The notes under the pieces: generated by a model
Told to the model about the DNA's origin: nothing
Databases searched by the model: none
Seen by the model: the letters and a program-made list of their open reading frames with translations, nothing else
Made by a program: the position numbers and the translations under genes
In this document: positions 35,339 to 44,361 of the stretch, piece by piece
How positions within the stretch are numbered: the stretch's first letter is position 1
Layout of the letters: every line of letters begins with the position of its first letter
Source of the DNA: Ruminococcus bicirculans (ex Wegman et al. 2014)
Lineage (GTDB): Bacteria > Bacillota > Clostridia > Oscillospirales > Ruminococcaceae
Length of the DNA: 64,000 nucleotides
Direction of reading: 5' to 3'
Assembly: GCF_000723465.1 (NCBI RefSeq)
Contig: NZ_HF545617.1
Coordinates: 558,001-622,000 of the forward strand

Positions 35339-35445
35339 ATCGGTATAGTGTCGATAATATCCATATTGCCGTTGAAGTCCTCGATGCTGAACCTGTCCGA
35401 CCTGTCGGGCTTTTTAAGTCCGAGATTTTCCGTGAAACTAGCCAA
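35281..35445 (-). CDS. short tail protein, possibly frameshifted
   Basis: 54 residues from TTG 35445 (AGGGGGA upstream). The first 33 residues, ASFTENLGLKKPDRSDRFSI then EDFNGNMDIIDT, match a pattern common at the start of phage tail proteins (L-KP---D---I-d-N-NmdiID). After that the frame loses this character and stops, while a -1 frame continues at 35338-35237. Either a frameshift mutation or two short genes. Confidence 0.5.
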   Translation of the reverse strand: MASFTENLGLKKPDRSDRFSIEDFNGNMDIIDTIPIWRADRALWVCQWEKRTEI

Positions 35446-36019
35446 CTATACTTCCCCCTTCCGCATTTTTGCCGACTATGAGATAGTATACCTTGAAAGC
35501 GTATGTGCCGCCCTGGTCAGAGGTGTGCTCAAGGTATGCCTCCCAGTCGATGTCCCTGCCGTTGCTTGCGACTTTGTATTGAAAACTCTGCGACTTGAAG
35601 TGCTTTTTGCCCCAGTCGCACACCATAAACACCGCAGGGTTAGTGACCCCCGAGGGTATCATTCCTGTGCGTGTATTGTATGACCACTGGGAACCGTTGT
35701 CAGCGTTGACCTTCATATTCACCGTGAAAGACCCCCACCGCATATACAGTGGGTAGAGCCTGTTCACAAGGCTTACTATCTGTGCCGCTGTCTTTGCACG
35801 AAACACCGCTGTACCGCCGTCTAAAAGCTCGTCCGTCTGTTCGCCCGAGTACCGCAGCTCATACTCCTCCTCGCCCACTATTTCTTCAAGAGCTGCCACC
35901 CTCGCCGTGAGCTGCTGGATAAGCTCCTCGGTGGTGGGCGTTGTCTGACCTGTGTCCGCTGTATCGGCAGTATTCTCCGCCTGCGTATCAGCCACAGTTG
36001 TTATCTCATTTTCGTCCAT
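35438..36019 (-). CDS. minor tail protein
   Basis: 193 residues, ATG 36019. The N-terminal 35 residues are Thr- and Ala-rich and disordered, then a coiled-coil trimerisation stretch (EELIQQLTARVAALEEIVG, 32-50), then a beta-rich domain. This layout fits a trimeric fibre or baseplate accessory. Located between the tail-hub gene and the receptor-binding candidate. Confidence 0.55.
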   Translation of the reverse strand: MDENEITTVADTQAENTADTADTGQTTPTTEELIQQLTARVAALEEIVGEEEYELRYSGEQTDELLDGGTAVFRAKTAAQIVSLVNRLYPLYMRWGSFTVNMKVNADNGSQWSYNTRTGMIPSGVTNPAVFMVCDWGKKHFKSQSFQYKVASNGRDIDWEAYLEHTSDQGGTYAFKVYYLIVGKNAEGGSIVG

Positions 36020-36030
36020 TATCTCGCCTC

Positions 36031-37191
36031 CTAAAGCTGTTCTTCCACCGACAGACCCACCGCAGAAATGTCTGCTGAAAGTCCGCCGTCAAAATTGAAT
36101 CCTATGTTAGTTATTGGTATATCGTAGCTTTCGCCGCTTTCGCTGACGTATGTTATCACGTCACCAACGTCAAATCGGGGGTCGCCAAGGCGGTGAAAAA
36201 GCTCCGTTGTATACCACGAAAAGCCGCCTATCCTATGCCACAATGACCGCAGCAGCGACATTGTCATATATGGATTTTCAAACTCCAACACACGCCCTGC
36301 CGAGCCTGTGGTGTTGCCCAGCCGCAGAGTTTCGCTGTCGCTGACCTTACAGACAATGCCTGCCAAAACATTCGGACGTTCTCCCAGTGTTGGCAGGTCG
36401 ATAGTGTTGTTGTCCAGTATCTTCACGCTCGAGCCGTACCATTTGCGGACGTATCTGCCGTATCGGTCAACAAAACCGAACTCGCCTTGTGCCGAAGCTA
36501 TGTAACTGAGCATTTGCCGCATTGTGGTGTCTTTTGGTATGCTCGATATTTTGAAGTCGAAGTTTGCGGTCTTTAATCTGATATGACCCTTGCCGTAAAG
36601 CCTTGCACCGCCCTTTACACGGAGCTTTGCAGGGATGGTGTAGTCGTTGCCGTTTTGCAGTCCAAGCTGCTTGCATATGTCATCCTCAACAGCCTTTGAC
36701 CACGCAGGTAGCTTGACCTTTGGCACATAGGTCTTGTCGGAGAAGTAAAGCCTATCCGCAAAAGTGACCTCAGTATTTCCGCCCGACTTTTTCGACTTCA
36801 CGCAGGTGAACCGCCCCAGGGGTATTCTTTCGCCGCCAAGCACCTCTCCAAGCTTACTTATCTGCTCCACTGTCAGCTTTGAAAGTTCTGCGTAGGTGTA
36901 GGATTCTAGGGTGGAGTAGGTGGTCACGCCTGTGAGGTCCGCAAGGTACAAGGAAAGGTCATACTCGCTGCCGAGGAAACGTGTTTCAGCATCGTTTATC
37001 TGTAATGCCCACGACTGCGAGCACACTGCACCAAGCTCTATGTCGTCACTGAGGCTCGTTGACTGCACGTCACTGGTAGCGGACATTATGTTGTCCCCCA
37101 TTATTACGCTCTCGTCGTTTTCAAGCCACATACGCCATGTGCGGCAGTAGCTTTCGATGCGTGAGGAGACGGTTGTACTTGTTGTATACAT
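36031..37191 (-). CDS. tail hub / distal tail protein
   Basis: 386 residues from ATG 37191 behind GGAGGCGG. Lies directly after the tape measure and a 122-residue gene, where siphoviruses encode distal tail or tail-hub proteins. Mixed alpha/beta with DYTIPAKLRVKGGARLYGKG and repeated SYxIPITN-type strands; no peptidase motif. The assignment is positional with moderate sequence resemblance to Firmicutes phage tail proteins. Confidence 0.6.
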   Translation of the reverse strand: MYTTSTTVSSRIESYCRTWRMWLENDESVIMGDNIMSATSDVQSTSLSDDIELGAVCSQSWALQINDAETRFLGSEYDLSLYLADLTGVTTYSTLESYTYAELSKLTVEQISKLGEVLGGERIPLGRFTCVKSKKSGGNTEVTFADRLYFSDKTYVPKVKLPAWSKAVEDDICKQLGLQNGNDYTIPAKLRVKGGARLYGKGHIRLKTANFDFKISSIPKDTTMRQMLSYIASAQGEFGFVDRYGRYVRKWYGSSVKILDNNTIDLPTLGERPNVLAGIVCKVSDSETLRLGNTTGSAGRVLEFENPYMTMSLLRSLWHRIGGFSWYTTELFHRLGDPRFDVGDVITYVSESGESYDIPITNIGFNFDGGLSADISAVGLSVEEQL

Positions 37192-37202
37192 ATATCCGCC
37201 TC

Positions 37203-37571
37203 CTACTGCATGATAAGGTCAACAGCAACGCCTTTGCAAAACTGCCGCTTTTCGTCCCAGCCGAATATTTCATAGCTTGGATCTCCTGCATAGACTCTTA
37301 TTTTGATTTCATTAAAAGTCTCGTCCAAAAGTGTGGCGTTAAAAAATGGGCTATCAACATTTGAGATATACTTATTTATCTGTGCAGTCTGCTCGCCTGT
37401 GAGATGATACCATTTAATAGTGACCGTTTTCTTTATAGCCCTGATGTCTCCGACCATAAGACAATTAGCGGTGCGCCCTGCATTGCCCGACCAGATTTTA
37501 TTGTTACAAAAAGTAATTTCAGCAGGAGTGGCTACCGTTTCTTCTTCAAATTTCAATCCATTTGATTTCAT
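37203..37571 (-). CDS. DUF6711-type tail protein
   Basis: 122 residues, ATG 37571 behind GGAGGG. Beta-sandwich-like; contains the VTIKWYHLTGEQTAQINKYI segment. Proteins like this usually follow the tape measure gene in clostridial siphophages and resemble a small distal-tail component. Exact role unknown. Confidence 0.55.
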   Translation of the reverse strand: MKSNGLKFEEETVATPAEITFCNNKIWSGNAGRTANCLMVGDIRAIKKTVTIKWYHLTGEQTAQINKYISNVDSPFFNATLLDETFNEIKIRVYAGDPSYEIFGWDEKRQFCKGVAVDLIMQ

Positions 37572-37581
37572 AGTATCCCTC

Positions 37582-40545
37582 CTATACTTTTATCGGCGAT
37601 TTGCCGTTGCGCTTGATAAAATCATTTATATCGTCAATAACGATCTGTGACAGCACTCTGCCCTTTACTTCGATCGGTATCGTTACGCTTATTTTCTGAT
37701 TGCCTACAGCTCCGCCGTAAACAGCAAGCGCCTCAAACAAAGCCTGCTTGATCGTATCCAGCGGAGCTTCGATGTTTGTGCCGCGTTTCTGGTCGCCGAG
37801 AACCGCAAGAAACTCGGAGTTCGGCGGAATTACCGCGCCGGTGGCGAGCATTGGAATCTGAGGAACTGGTATAGGGTCATAGTCCCAAAACTCATCAAAT
37901 GGTGTAAAGCCTGCTATTTCAATATCACGAATATCATTAAGTATGCCATTAAGAAAATCCAGTGGAGTAGAAATAACTTTATTTATTCCGCCAATTATGC
38001 CGTTTACAACCGTTGTGAATACTCCTGTTATACCCTCTTTGATACCGTCAAAAATTTTGCCACCAGTCGAAAATACGTCCTTAACTGCTTGCCAAGCCTT
38101 TGAAAATATATCTTTAAACCAATCAGCTACCTTAATAAACGGTGATTTTATTGCAGTCCACAAATCCCTGAAAAATTGTGCTGTAGCCGAAAACGCCGAT
38201 TTTATATTTGTCCACGCAGTTGTAAATATATCTCCAAACCAACTTCCTGCTGCAGAAAAAATGTCTTTGATTCCTGTCCACAGATTTGAGAACCAACCTA
38301 TAACGGCATTCCAGACAGACAAAATACCGTCCCAAGCTGCTTGGAAAATTCCCGTAAACCATTCTGCCACGACAGCAAATACATCTTTTATGCCTTGCCA
38401 TATTCCGGCGAAAAAGTCTTTAATTGATGTCCAGACCTCTGTTACCCAGTCTACAAATTGCTGTATGGTCATTTTAAAGCTGTCCCACAAATCAATAAAA
38501 AACTGTTTTACTGTTTCCCAATTTTTGTACAGCAGTACGCCGATAGCGATAAGCGCACCGATTCCTAGACATACAAGTGTGATTGGACTCGTCAAAAAAT
38601 TAACTGCTACACCAAGTGCAGTAATTAACGGTGTCAATACACTTGTTCCTGCCGCCAATGCGGCAAATGCACTTACTACGCCTTGAATTATTCCGGATAT
38701 TGCAAATGCCGATCCCAAAGTCCCAACTACAACAACAAAATTTTCGACAGCAGTCTGATGATTCTTTATCCAGTCACTAACCCCATTTAAGGCTGATGTA
38801 ATACCTTTCAACGCGCCTACTATAATACCTCCGGTCCATGTTGCAATAGGCTTCAAAAATTTATCCCACAGCCATTTACCCATAGGTTTTAACGCTGAAA
38901 TTGCTGAATCAAGAACTTTTATAGCTGCCGCCAGCAAATTAAGAAATGTTGGTATCAAAGTACTTATAGTCCATGATGCCATAGGGAGCAAAATATTATC
39001 CCAGAACCATTCGATACCGTCAAATATGTCGGCAGTTAAAGGCTTTAATGCGGATGTTACATTTTCAAATGATGTAATGAGCGGTGAGAAGTCAATGTTC
39101 TGCGCCCATTCAACAGTGTCTGCCGTTATGTTTTCAATTGTGTCGAGTATATCATTAAAAATATCAAGAATGTCCTGAATAATTTTTGTACCACTGCTAT
39201 CAGACCAAGCGGAGGAAAAATTGCGTGACACATATCCGATTGTATTATTAATGTTTGTCCATATACCGAGTAAATGTTCAGAAACTTGCTCGCCCGTTCC
39301 GTTACTCCAAACATCGGTGAATGATCCGCCTATGCTTTTGATAATACTCCATACACCCTCGAAAGCAAATCTCATACTATCTGTTACCTTGACTCCATTT
39401 TTATCCCAAGCTTGTTTAAATGGCGTAAAAATAGTATTAAAAGATGATTTTACCCAATAAAAAAAATCTTTAAGCTTTTTATCGGCATCAGATGTATCAA
39501 CATCTACAGTAGTGGAGATCGTATTGCCGCTTAGAGTACCGACCACTGGCGATGCATTTGTATCAGATGAGGAACTGTTGTCCGCCAGCTTATTTATCTG
39601 ATCAAAGCTTGCAAGTGCATTTTCTTGAGCCTCGACAGTAGCTTCAGCCGATGTTGCCATATCGGAATAATTTTCCGCCGCCTGCGAAGAACTTTCAGCA
39701 ACTCCATCTGTTGTATTCATCAGTTTAATTCCAAACACCTCAGAAAGTGCTTTAACTGCTGAATTAGCAACAGCTGTCAAACTTTGCAATTCCGCTGTTA
39801 TGTTTTTTACAACTGTTACAGCACCAGAAAGAACAGGCTGTCCTATTACAGCAAGCAACTGTTTCCAAGACTCTTTCAGATTACCGATGACATTTTCCCA
39901 GCCGTCTGCTTCTCGCGCGGCTTGTCCCTCCGCTCCAGAAAGAGCATTTGCATCCTTGACCATTTGCAATAGTGTAAGTTGCTTCTGAGCTTCGGATAAT
40001 TCCATAAATGATTTTCCATAGAGTTTATTAGCCGCTGTGTTTCGCGTAGTTTCTGTACAACTCAAACCCAAAGCAGCATCGTTTTCAAAGTTGCCTTTCA
40101 AGAACGATTTTAGGCTTTCTGCAGTATCTTCAAGGCTTCGATCGTAATATGCCGCACTGTCTGCTGTTACCTGCAACGCTTCTTCCATCATTTTTAGAGC
40201 ACTAACTGAATCCATACCCGTAGTTTTAGCAAAAGCATAAATAGATGTGCCTACATTTTGAAGTCTTGTCTGAAGAATGCTACTGTTATCAGCTACACTT
40301 TTCATAGCATTATCTGCAGCAGATTTTAAAGTTCCAAAAGTCTGTTGCATTTGAGAATTTGCAGCATTTATATCTGCAGCAGCTTCAAGAGCTTCTTTTC
40401 CACTGAACACAGTACCAAGTGCTGCACCCATTTTTAAAACTATATTTTGGAGATTATTAAGCTGGTTACCTAAACTGTTTATACCTTTGGAAAATCCTTT
40501 TGTATCTATTTTTGTATCGAAATTAAGTCTGCCGTCAATTGCCAA
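37582..40545 (-). CDS. tail tape measure protein
   Basis: 987 residues; TTG 40545 with AAAGGAGG. N-terminal helical coiled regions (1-330), hydrophobic stretches near 600-680, and a striking run of Trp-rich repeats at about 690-850 (WxxIKDxFxxxxxWFxDIFxxAW pattern) that give an amphipathic rod. Sets the length of a non-contractile tail and enters the cell envelope at infection. Preceded by two chaperone-like genes, as in siphoviruses, but separated from them here by a plus-strand moron. Confidence 0.93.
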   Translation of the reverse strand: MAIDGRLNFDTKIDTKGFSKGINSLGNQLNNLQNIVLKMGAALGTVFSGKEALEAAADINAANSQMQQTFGTLKSAADNAMKSVADNSSILQTRLQNVGTSIYAFAKTTGMDSVSALKMMEEALQVTADSAAYYDRSLEDTAESLKSFLKGNFENDAALGLSCTETTRNTAANKLYGKSFMELSEAQKQLTLLQMVKDANALSGAEGQAAREADGWENVIGNLKESWKQLLAVIGQPVLSGAVTVVKNITAELQSLTAVANSAVKALSEVFGIKLMNTTDGVAESSSQAAENYSDMATSAEATVEAQENALASFDQINKLADNSSSSDTNASPVVGTLSGNTISTTVDVDTSDADKKLKDFFYWVKSSFNTIFTPFKQAWDKNGVKVTDSMRFAFEGVWSIIKSIGGSFTDVWSNGTGEQVSEHLLGIWTNINNTIGYVSRNFSSAWSDSSGTKIIQDILDIFNDILDTIENITADTVEWAQNIDFSPLITSFENVTSALKPLTADIFDGIEWFWDNILLPMASWTISTLIPTFLNLLAAAIKVLDSAISALKPMGKWLWDKFLKPIATWTGGIIVGALKGITSALNGVSDWIKNHQTAVENFVVVVGTLGSAFAISGIIQGVVSAFAALAAGTSVLTPLITALGVAVNFLTSPITLVCLGIGALIAIGVLLYKNWETVKQFFIDLWDSFKMTIQQFVDWVTEVWTSIKDFFAGIWQGIKDVFAVVAEWFTGIFQAAWDGILSVWNAVIGWFSNLWTGIKDIFSAAGSWFGDIFTTAWTNIKSAFSATAQFFRDLWTAIKSPFIKVADWFKDIFSKAWQAVKDVFSTGGKIFDGIKEGITGVFTTVVNGIIGGINKVISTPLDFLNGILNDIRDIEIAGFTPFDEFWDYDPIPVPQIPMLATGAVIPPNSEFLAVLGDQKRGTNIEAPLDTIKQALFEALAVYGGAVGNQKISVTIPIEVKGRVLSQIVIDDINDFIKRNGKSPIKV

Positions 40546-40563
40546 TTATATCAGCCTCCTTTC

Positions 40564-40592
40564 TTGACAAAATCCTCCATACGCTGTATAAT
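40564..40592 (+). promoter_or_regulatory. moron promoter
   Basis: TTGACA (40564-40569), 17-base spacer, TATAAT (40587-40592): perfect consensus, reading against the surrounding late operon. Confidence 0.9.
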
Positions 40593-40621
40593 GAAAAAAA
40601 TACATAATGGGAGGAAATGTT

Positions 40622-41299
40622 ATGTTTTGCTTTAAATGCGGCGCAGAAATATCCGATGAATCAGATTTCTGCATGAAATGTGGAACTGAAATTCTGCATC
40701 ACAATAAAACCGAAATTGAAGAAGTCAACTCGATTTCAACTATACCTATGAATGCCACAATAAAATCGGCTTTTGTGTCAACTATAATAGTTTCGGAAAC
40801 GGAGATCTCATACAAAAGTGGGCTCAAAAGCGAAACTATAAAAGTATCCGACATATCAGATATTAGATATACAGCCGGAACTCCTTCCGAGAACGGTCGC
40901 TTGTTTATAACAGCAAACGGAAAATCATATAACGTAATGTTTTTCTTTAACAATAATAAAAAAATTGCTGAGTTATGTGGTTACTTCTCCGCACTTAGCA
41001 ATAATACTTTTATACCGATGGAAGTAACCACATCAACTTCATCACAAACAGGCGAAACACAACATGAAGAAAAAACGTTATCAAAACGTCAGCGTATAAA
41101 GGAAAACAAGAAAAACGGTATTGCTTGCTGTCCTAAATGTGGAAGTACTTCGCTTACGGCAAACAAAAAAGGCTTTGGAGTCGGAAAAGCAGTCATAGGA
41201 ACTGCTGTTGCCGGTCCAATAGGTCTTGTTTCCGGAAACAAAGGAGCAAAAAAAGTTCGTATAACTTGCCTTAACTGCGGTAATCAGTGGTGGGCGTAA
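40622..41299 (+). CDS. zinc-ribbon moron protein
   Basis: 225 residues; ATG 40622 with GGAGG seven bases upstream. N-terminal zinc ribbon (CFKCGAEI...FCMKCG, residues 2-23), a central PH-like beta domain (about 50-125, TIIVSETEISYKSGLKSETI) that may bind lipid or protein, and a C-terminal ribbon (CCPKCGS...TCLNCG) around a Gly-rich segment. Not a structural protein. The gene opposes the late operon and has its own promoter and terminator, so it is likely expressed in the lysogen (lysogenic conversion or defence). Function unknown. Confidence 0.8.
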   Translation: MFCFKCGAEISDESDFCMKCGTEILHHNKTEIEEVNSISTIPMNATIKSAFVSTIIVSETEISYKSGLKSETIKVSDISDIRYTAGTPSENGRLFITANGKSYNVMFFFNNNKKIAELCGYFSALSNNTFIPMEVTTSTSSQTGETQHEEKTLSKRQRIKENKKNGIACCPKCGSTSLTANKKGFGVGKAVIGTAVAGPIGLVSGNKGAKKVRITCLNCGNQWWA

Positions 41300-41300
41300 T

Positions 41301-41333
41301 AAAAAAGTCAGTCCAAACGGGCTGACTTTTTTT
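41301..41333. terminator. bidirectional terminator
   Basis: AAAAAAGTCAG...CTGACTTTTTTT stem with an inner helix. It serves the plus-strand moron and, on the minus strand, directly follows the Gp15-like gene, so late transcripts must pass it to reach the tape measure gene. Confidence 0.85.
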
Positions 41334-41889
41334 ATAACAGATTATTTATAAAATCAAGTTCATCCTGTTCCTCTGCTGTAAGCTTCACCTTAATATCAAT
41401 AAGTTCTTTGTTGTTCCGGTAAAAGTCCTGTTCTCCTTTACTAAGTTTTTTATTGTGTGCAAGCTTATAGCGTATATTTATAACATTACTGTATAAACCC
41501 TCACCAATCTCATTAAAAAGGCCTAAAACCGTCCACCAATGCATATAATCAATTTCACGAATTTCCTTTCCTGCTACCTTATTGAGAGCTGGAAAAATAA
41601 TCCCTTCATCCTGATCCCAGTTTATCAACGGTTTAGGTTGACGTTTAGATTTTGGCATATCTCCGCCGTCAAGAAACCATTTGGCTTGTTCTGCCGCTTC
41701 GTAAAGATCCGAGTTAGGTATCTGATCGTGATGCTTGTACAACAGTTGTATACATCCATATGTTTTGGCTTTGTCATTAAGCGTATCGTCATTGCACATA
41801 GAAAAAATCAGCAAAGCTACGCGATAATCACTATATATTGAATATATTTTACCGTTGACTGTCAAAGCTTTAGGCAATGCACCTATCAT
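41332..41889 (-). CDS. Gp15-family tail assembly chaperone
   Basis: 185 residues; its ATG overlaps the previous stop by four bases. Contains KPLINWDQDEGIIFPALNKV and YMHWWTVLGLFNEIGEGLYS, typical of bacteriophage Gp15 proteins that lie just before the tape measure gene. Together with the gene at 41886 it occupies the place of the lambda gpG/gpT chaperone pair, but as two overlapping genes rather than a frameshift product. Confidence 0.85.
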   Translation of the reverse strand: MIGALPKALTVNGKIYSIYSDYRVALLIFSMCNDDTLNDKAKTYGCIQLLYKHHDQIPNSDLYEAAEQAKWFLDGGDMPKSKRQPKPLINWDQDEGIIFPALNKVAGKEIREIDYMHWWTVLGLFNEIGEGLYSNVINIRYKLAHNKKLSKGEQDFYRNNKELIDIKVKLTAEEQDELDFINNLL

Positions 41890-42380
41890 TTTGTTTCACT
41901 AACAATGGTATTGCGCTGTGCCGCATAGGAATTAAGTTTCTCCTGTGATTTCTTTCTTTCCTCCACAGAACATTCATTTATGTACGCGAAGATGCACTGC
42001 ATAAAATTCATAAATATTGGTTGACCTCCGGCAGGCGAAAGACATGAATCAGTTCCGAATACTATTAATGAAATATCATAACCAAAGATATCATTTATAA
42101 GATCCTTCACCGCCATATCAAGTTTGTCCACACTATCAGCGGCAAGTTTCAGCTTTTCAAAGTCCGGATTATTCTCATCAAGATTCTGCAGATCATTGAT
42201 AGAGTTCATATCGATATCTCCGTATCTACTGCGTATATTCTCATATTTCTCATCAAAGCCTGAAATTCGGTTAATAAACTGAGTATCTGTTGGATTAATA
42301 CGGATTATTTTATCCGGATTCCCATTTAATTCGATATTTTTGTATCCGTCGTCAAAACTAAGCTTAATTGTTTCTGACAT
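41886..42380 (-). CDS. DUF6673-type tail assembly chaperone
   Basis: 164 residues; ATG 42380 with AAGGAG upstream (an earlier in-frame start lacks a site). Acidic; begins MSETIKLSFDDGYKNIELNG and contains FGTDSCLSPAGGQPIFMNFM, common in Firmicutes phage proteins between the major tail protein and Gp15. Overlaps Gp15 by four bases. Confidence 0.75.
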   Translation of the reverse strand: MSETIKLSFDDGYKNIELNGNPDKIIRINPTDTQFINRISGFDEKYENIRSRYGDIDMNSINDLQNLDENNPDFEKLKLAADSVDKLDMAVKDLINDIFGYDISLIVFGTDSCLSPAGGQPIFMNFMQCIFAYINECSVEERKKSQEKLNSYAAQRNTIVSETK

Positions 42381-42400
42381 AAAAAACACTCCTTAGAAAA

Positions 42401-42420
42401 GAGGGGCTTAGTCGCCCCTC
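42401..42420 (-). terminator. weak internal late terminator
   Basis: Perfect 7-base GC-rich stem GAGGGGC/GCCCCTC with a 6-base loop followed by TTTT on the minus strand, between the major tail protein and the chaperones. It could lower expression of genes after the abundant tail protein. Confidence 0.6.
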
Positions 42421-42423
42421 AAA

Positions 42424-42927
42424 TTATCCTTCAGCCAGCGGCGTAAATGTCACCACTTTATTTGCGATTGTTACAGTACCCTTAATACGATTGCCGCAGG
42501 GTTGGATATTAAACGGTATGTTGACACCGCCCTGCGGTCCGCCATATGACTGCGGCTTAACGATGCAATCTTCCATCCATGCATCGTAAGGACCTTCGGT
42601 CTTATCGATAAGCACCTCAAGATATTTGCTCTTGCAGTCGTCGCCAACAAGACGATCCAACGCAATAGATTTGATCTTTTCGTAAATCGCATCTTCTGTA
42701 TTTGCGTAGTAGGTTTCAACAGACAAACTAGGTTCGTAACCGTTGTCATTTACATCTGTTTCATCAAGGATATTCTTAACAGTCGCGGTATCCGGTCCCA
42801 AATCCATAGACATATCCTCAATGTTTTTGCCGATCAGGAACCATGACGGAGTTTCTCCGCCAAAAGTGGAATCCAACAAATGCATAAGATGACTTCTTTT
42901 AAGCTTTTTTATTCCTGTAGCTGCCAT
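42424..42927 (-). CDS. major tail (tube) protein
   Basis: 167 residues, ATG 42927 with GGAGG. Starts MAATGIKKLKRSHLMHLLDS and contains LSVETYYANTEDAIYEKIKS, typical of tail tube proteins of SPP1-like clostridial phages. Polymerises into the tail tube around the tape measure. Positioned between the tail terminator and the chaperones. Confidence 0.85.
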   Translation of the reverse strand: MAATGIKKLKRSHLMHLLDSTFGGETPSWFLIGKNIEDMSMDLGPDTATVKNILDETDVNDNGYEPSLSVETYYANTEDAIYEKIKSIALDRLVGDDCKSKYLEVLIDKTEGPYDAWMEDCIVKPQSYGGPQGGVNIPFNIQPCGNRIKGTVTIANKVVTFTPLAEG

Positions 42928-43359
42928 TTATATTTCCTCCTCAAATGTAAAATGTATCTGTATCTGATACAATCCTCTGTCTCCGTCCTCATCCAGAGCA
43001 AGCAGTATGCCATTATCAGCGGATATACTGATAGGTTCAAAATTTCCTGCAAGTTCTGGATAATTCCGGCTACTGTTCTGTTTTTCAATCCAGAAGATAA
43101 AATCCTCCGTAAAAGCTGATGCATTGAGCCTTGACAGATCATCGGCTGTGTACTCTCTGCTCTGGAGCAAAGCATTGTACTGCCATATCTGATTTCCGCA
43201 CACGTCCTCACTGAGTTTTACAAGACCTGATGTCTGTATACTGTAATTAACAGGTTCAGACTCAGTCTGGTCTATGTGCAGATCAATATCTCCAAGATTG
43301 GGATACTGTAACACATATTCTTTCATAGCCTCCAAAAGGCTTTTATTTTGCTCCGGCAA
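42928..43359 (-). CDS. tail terminator / minor capsid protein
   Basis: 143 residues from TTG 43359 (GGAG upstream), overlapping the preceding gene by 17 bases and ending just before the tail tube gene. Resembles phage minor capsid protein 3 / tail-completion proteins (contains GLVKLSEDVCGNQIWQYNAL). Caps the tail for joining to the head. Confidence 0.65.
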   Translation of the reverse strand: MPEQNKSLLEAMKEYVLQYPNLGDIDLHIDQTESEPVNYSIQTSGLVKLSEDVCGNQIWQYNALLQSREYTADDLSRLNASAFTEDFIFWIEKQNSSRNYPELAGNFEPISISADNGILLALDEDGDRGLYQIQIHFTFEEEI

Positions 43360-43714
43360 TTCGTTTCACTCCTTTGATTATTCCGGACAGATGATCGGGT
43401 TTCATACGCTCAAACCATAGTCTGCCTCGCTTGCCCCCAAGGTTAAGCCCCTGCTTGCCCATACCTTTGTTATCGTAATAATTTTTGCGGGCGTATGGTG
43501 TGTTGTAATGCACCATGCCTGATCCAACTACCGTTGATGTAATACCGGACTGTTTAAGCTTACCGGTAAGCATTGGCACATAACTATCACAGCAACGTAA
43601 TACTTCGCTGTCGATATACTTCTGTACTCGGCCGCCTTTTTGCAGACCACGCCTCGCAAACAGTTCATTTTCGGGAGCGACCGTGAGAGTTACTTTAATA
43701 CTGTTATTACTCAT
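43343..43714 (-). CDS. minor capsid / head-tail joining protein
   Basis: 123 residues, ATG overlapping the previous stop. Basic; contains SYVPMLTGKLKQSGITSTVV and HYNTPYARKNYYDN, matching the Minor_capsid_2 (HK97 gp10-like) group that links the connector to the tail. Confidence 0.75.
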   Translation of the reverse strand: MSNNSIKVTLTVAPENELFARRGLQKGGRVQKYIDSEVLRCCDSYVPMLTGKLKQSGITSTVVGSGMVHYNTPYARKNYYDNKGMGKQGLNLGGKRGRLWFERMKPDHLSGIIKGVKRIAGAK

Positions 43715-44037
43715 TTAGCCGTCACCTCCGTGTGCCGCATTATGGGACTGCCGTAATCCTTGCGCTCTACAGTACTGATTTTGAGCGGGCTTACAGCCTT
43801 AAGCAACTCTGCCACAGAGGCTGTCACGTCAAAATCAATATCGCCCTTTGCAATATAGTCGGACTTATCGACTACAGCCAACAACGGCAGATGTATCAAC
43901 GCCCGGTCAACATCGGTCTTGCCCGTCTTTGCAATGTTTTCGGCTTCGGTGTCCTGCCACCAGCACGGATAATGCTGTGTAATAAATGCACCGTCGGGCT
44001 GTTTGTGCCAGACGGTGCATTTTGTATTATATCTCAT
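43711..44037 (-). CDS. head closure / minor capsid protein
   Basis: 108 residues, ATG 44037 directly after the previous stop, overlapping the next gene by four bases. Begins MRYNTKCTVWHKQPDGAFIT; small beta-barrel type seen as minor capsid protein 1 or stopper. Assigned from position and moderate resemblance. Confidence 0.65.
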   Translation of the reverse strand: MRYNTKCTVWHKQPDGAFITQHYPCWWQDTEAENIAKTGKTDVDRALIHLPLLAVVDKSDYIAKGDIDFDVTASVAELLKAVSPLKISTVERKDYGSPIMRHTEVTAK

Positions 44038-44358
44038 TTATATCCACCCCACAGACCTGAGATTAAGGTATCTGGAGGCGGTCTTGATCAGCTCATCGGC
44101 GACAGCAGTCTGAGTGGTCGAATAACTTATCGAATAATCTCCGACCTTTTCGGAGGCTATCTGTTTATCCGGCTGTGCGGAGTACATGATCTCTGCACAA
44201 GCACAGCAGGCTTTGGCAAGGCTGATCTCGTCGGTCTCGGCAAAGCTCAGATTGTCGAGATATTCCGATGCACGCTCCGCAAAATAAGGATAATCCGTTT
44301 CGGAAATCTTATTGCCATGAAAATCAGCAGTGTAAAACGTGTAATCAGCATAAGCCAT
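44038..44358 (-). CDS. head-tail connector (gp6-like)
   Basis: 106 residues, ATG 44358 behind GGAGG. Helical; contains YPYFAERASEYLDNLSFAET and repeated small helices typical of HK97 gp6-like adaptor proteins that attach below the portal. Confidence 0.7.
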   Translation of the reverse strand: MAYADYTFYTADFHGNKISETDYPYFAERASEYLDNLSFAETDEISLAKACCACAEIMYSAQPDKQIASEKVGDYSISYSTTQTAVADELIKTASRYLNLRSVGWI

Positions 44359-44361
44359 AGC

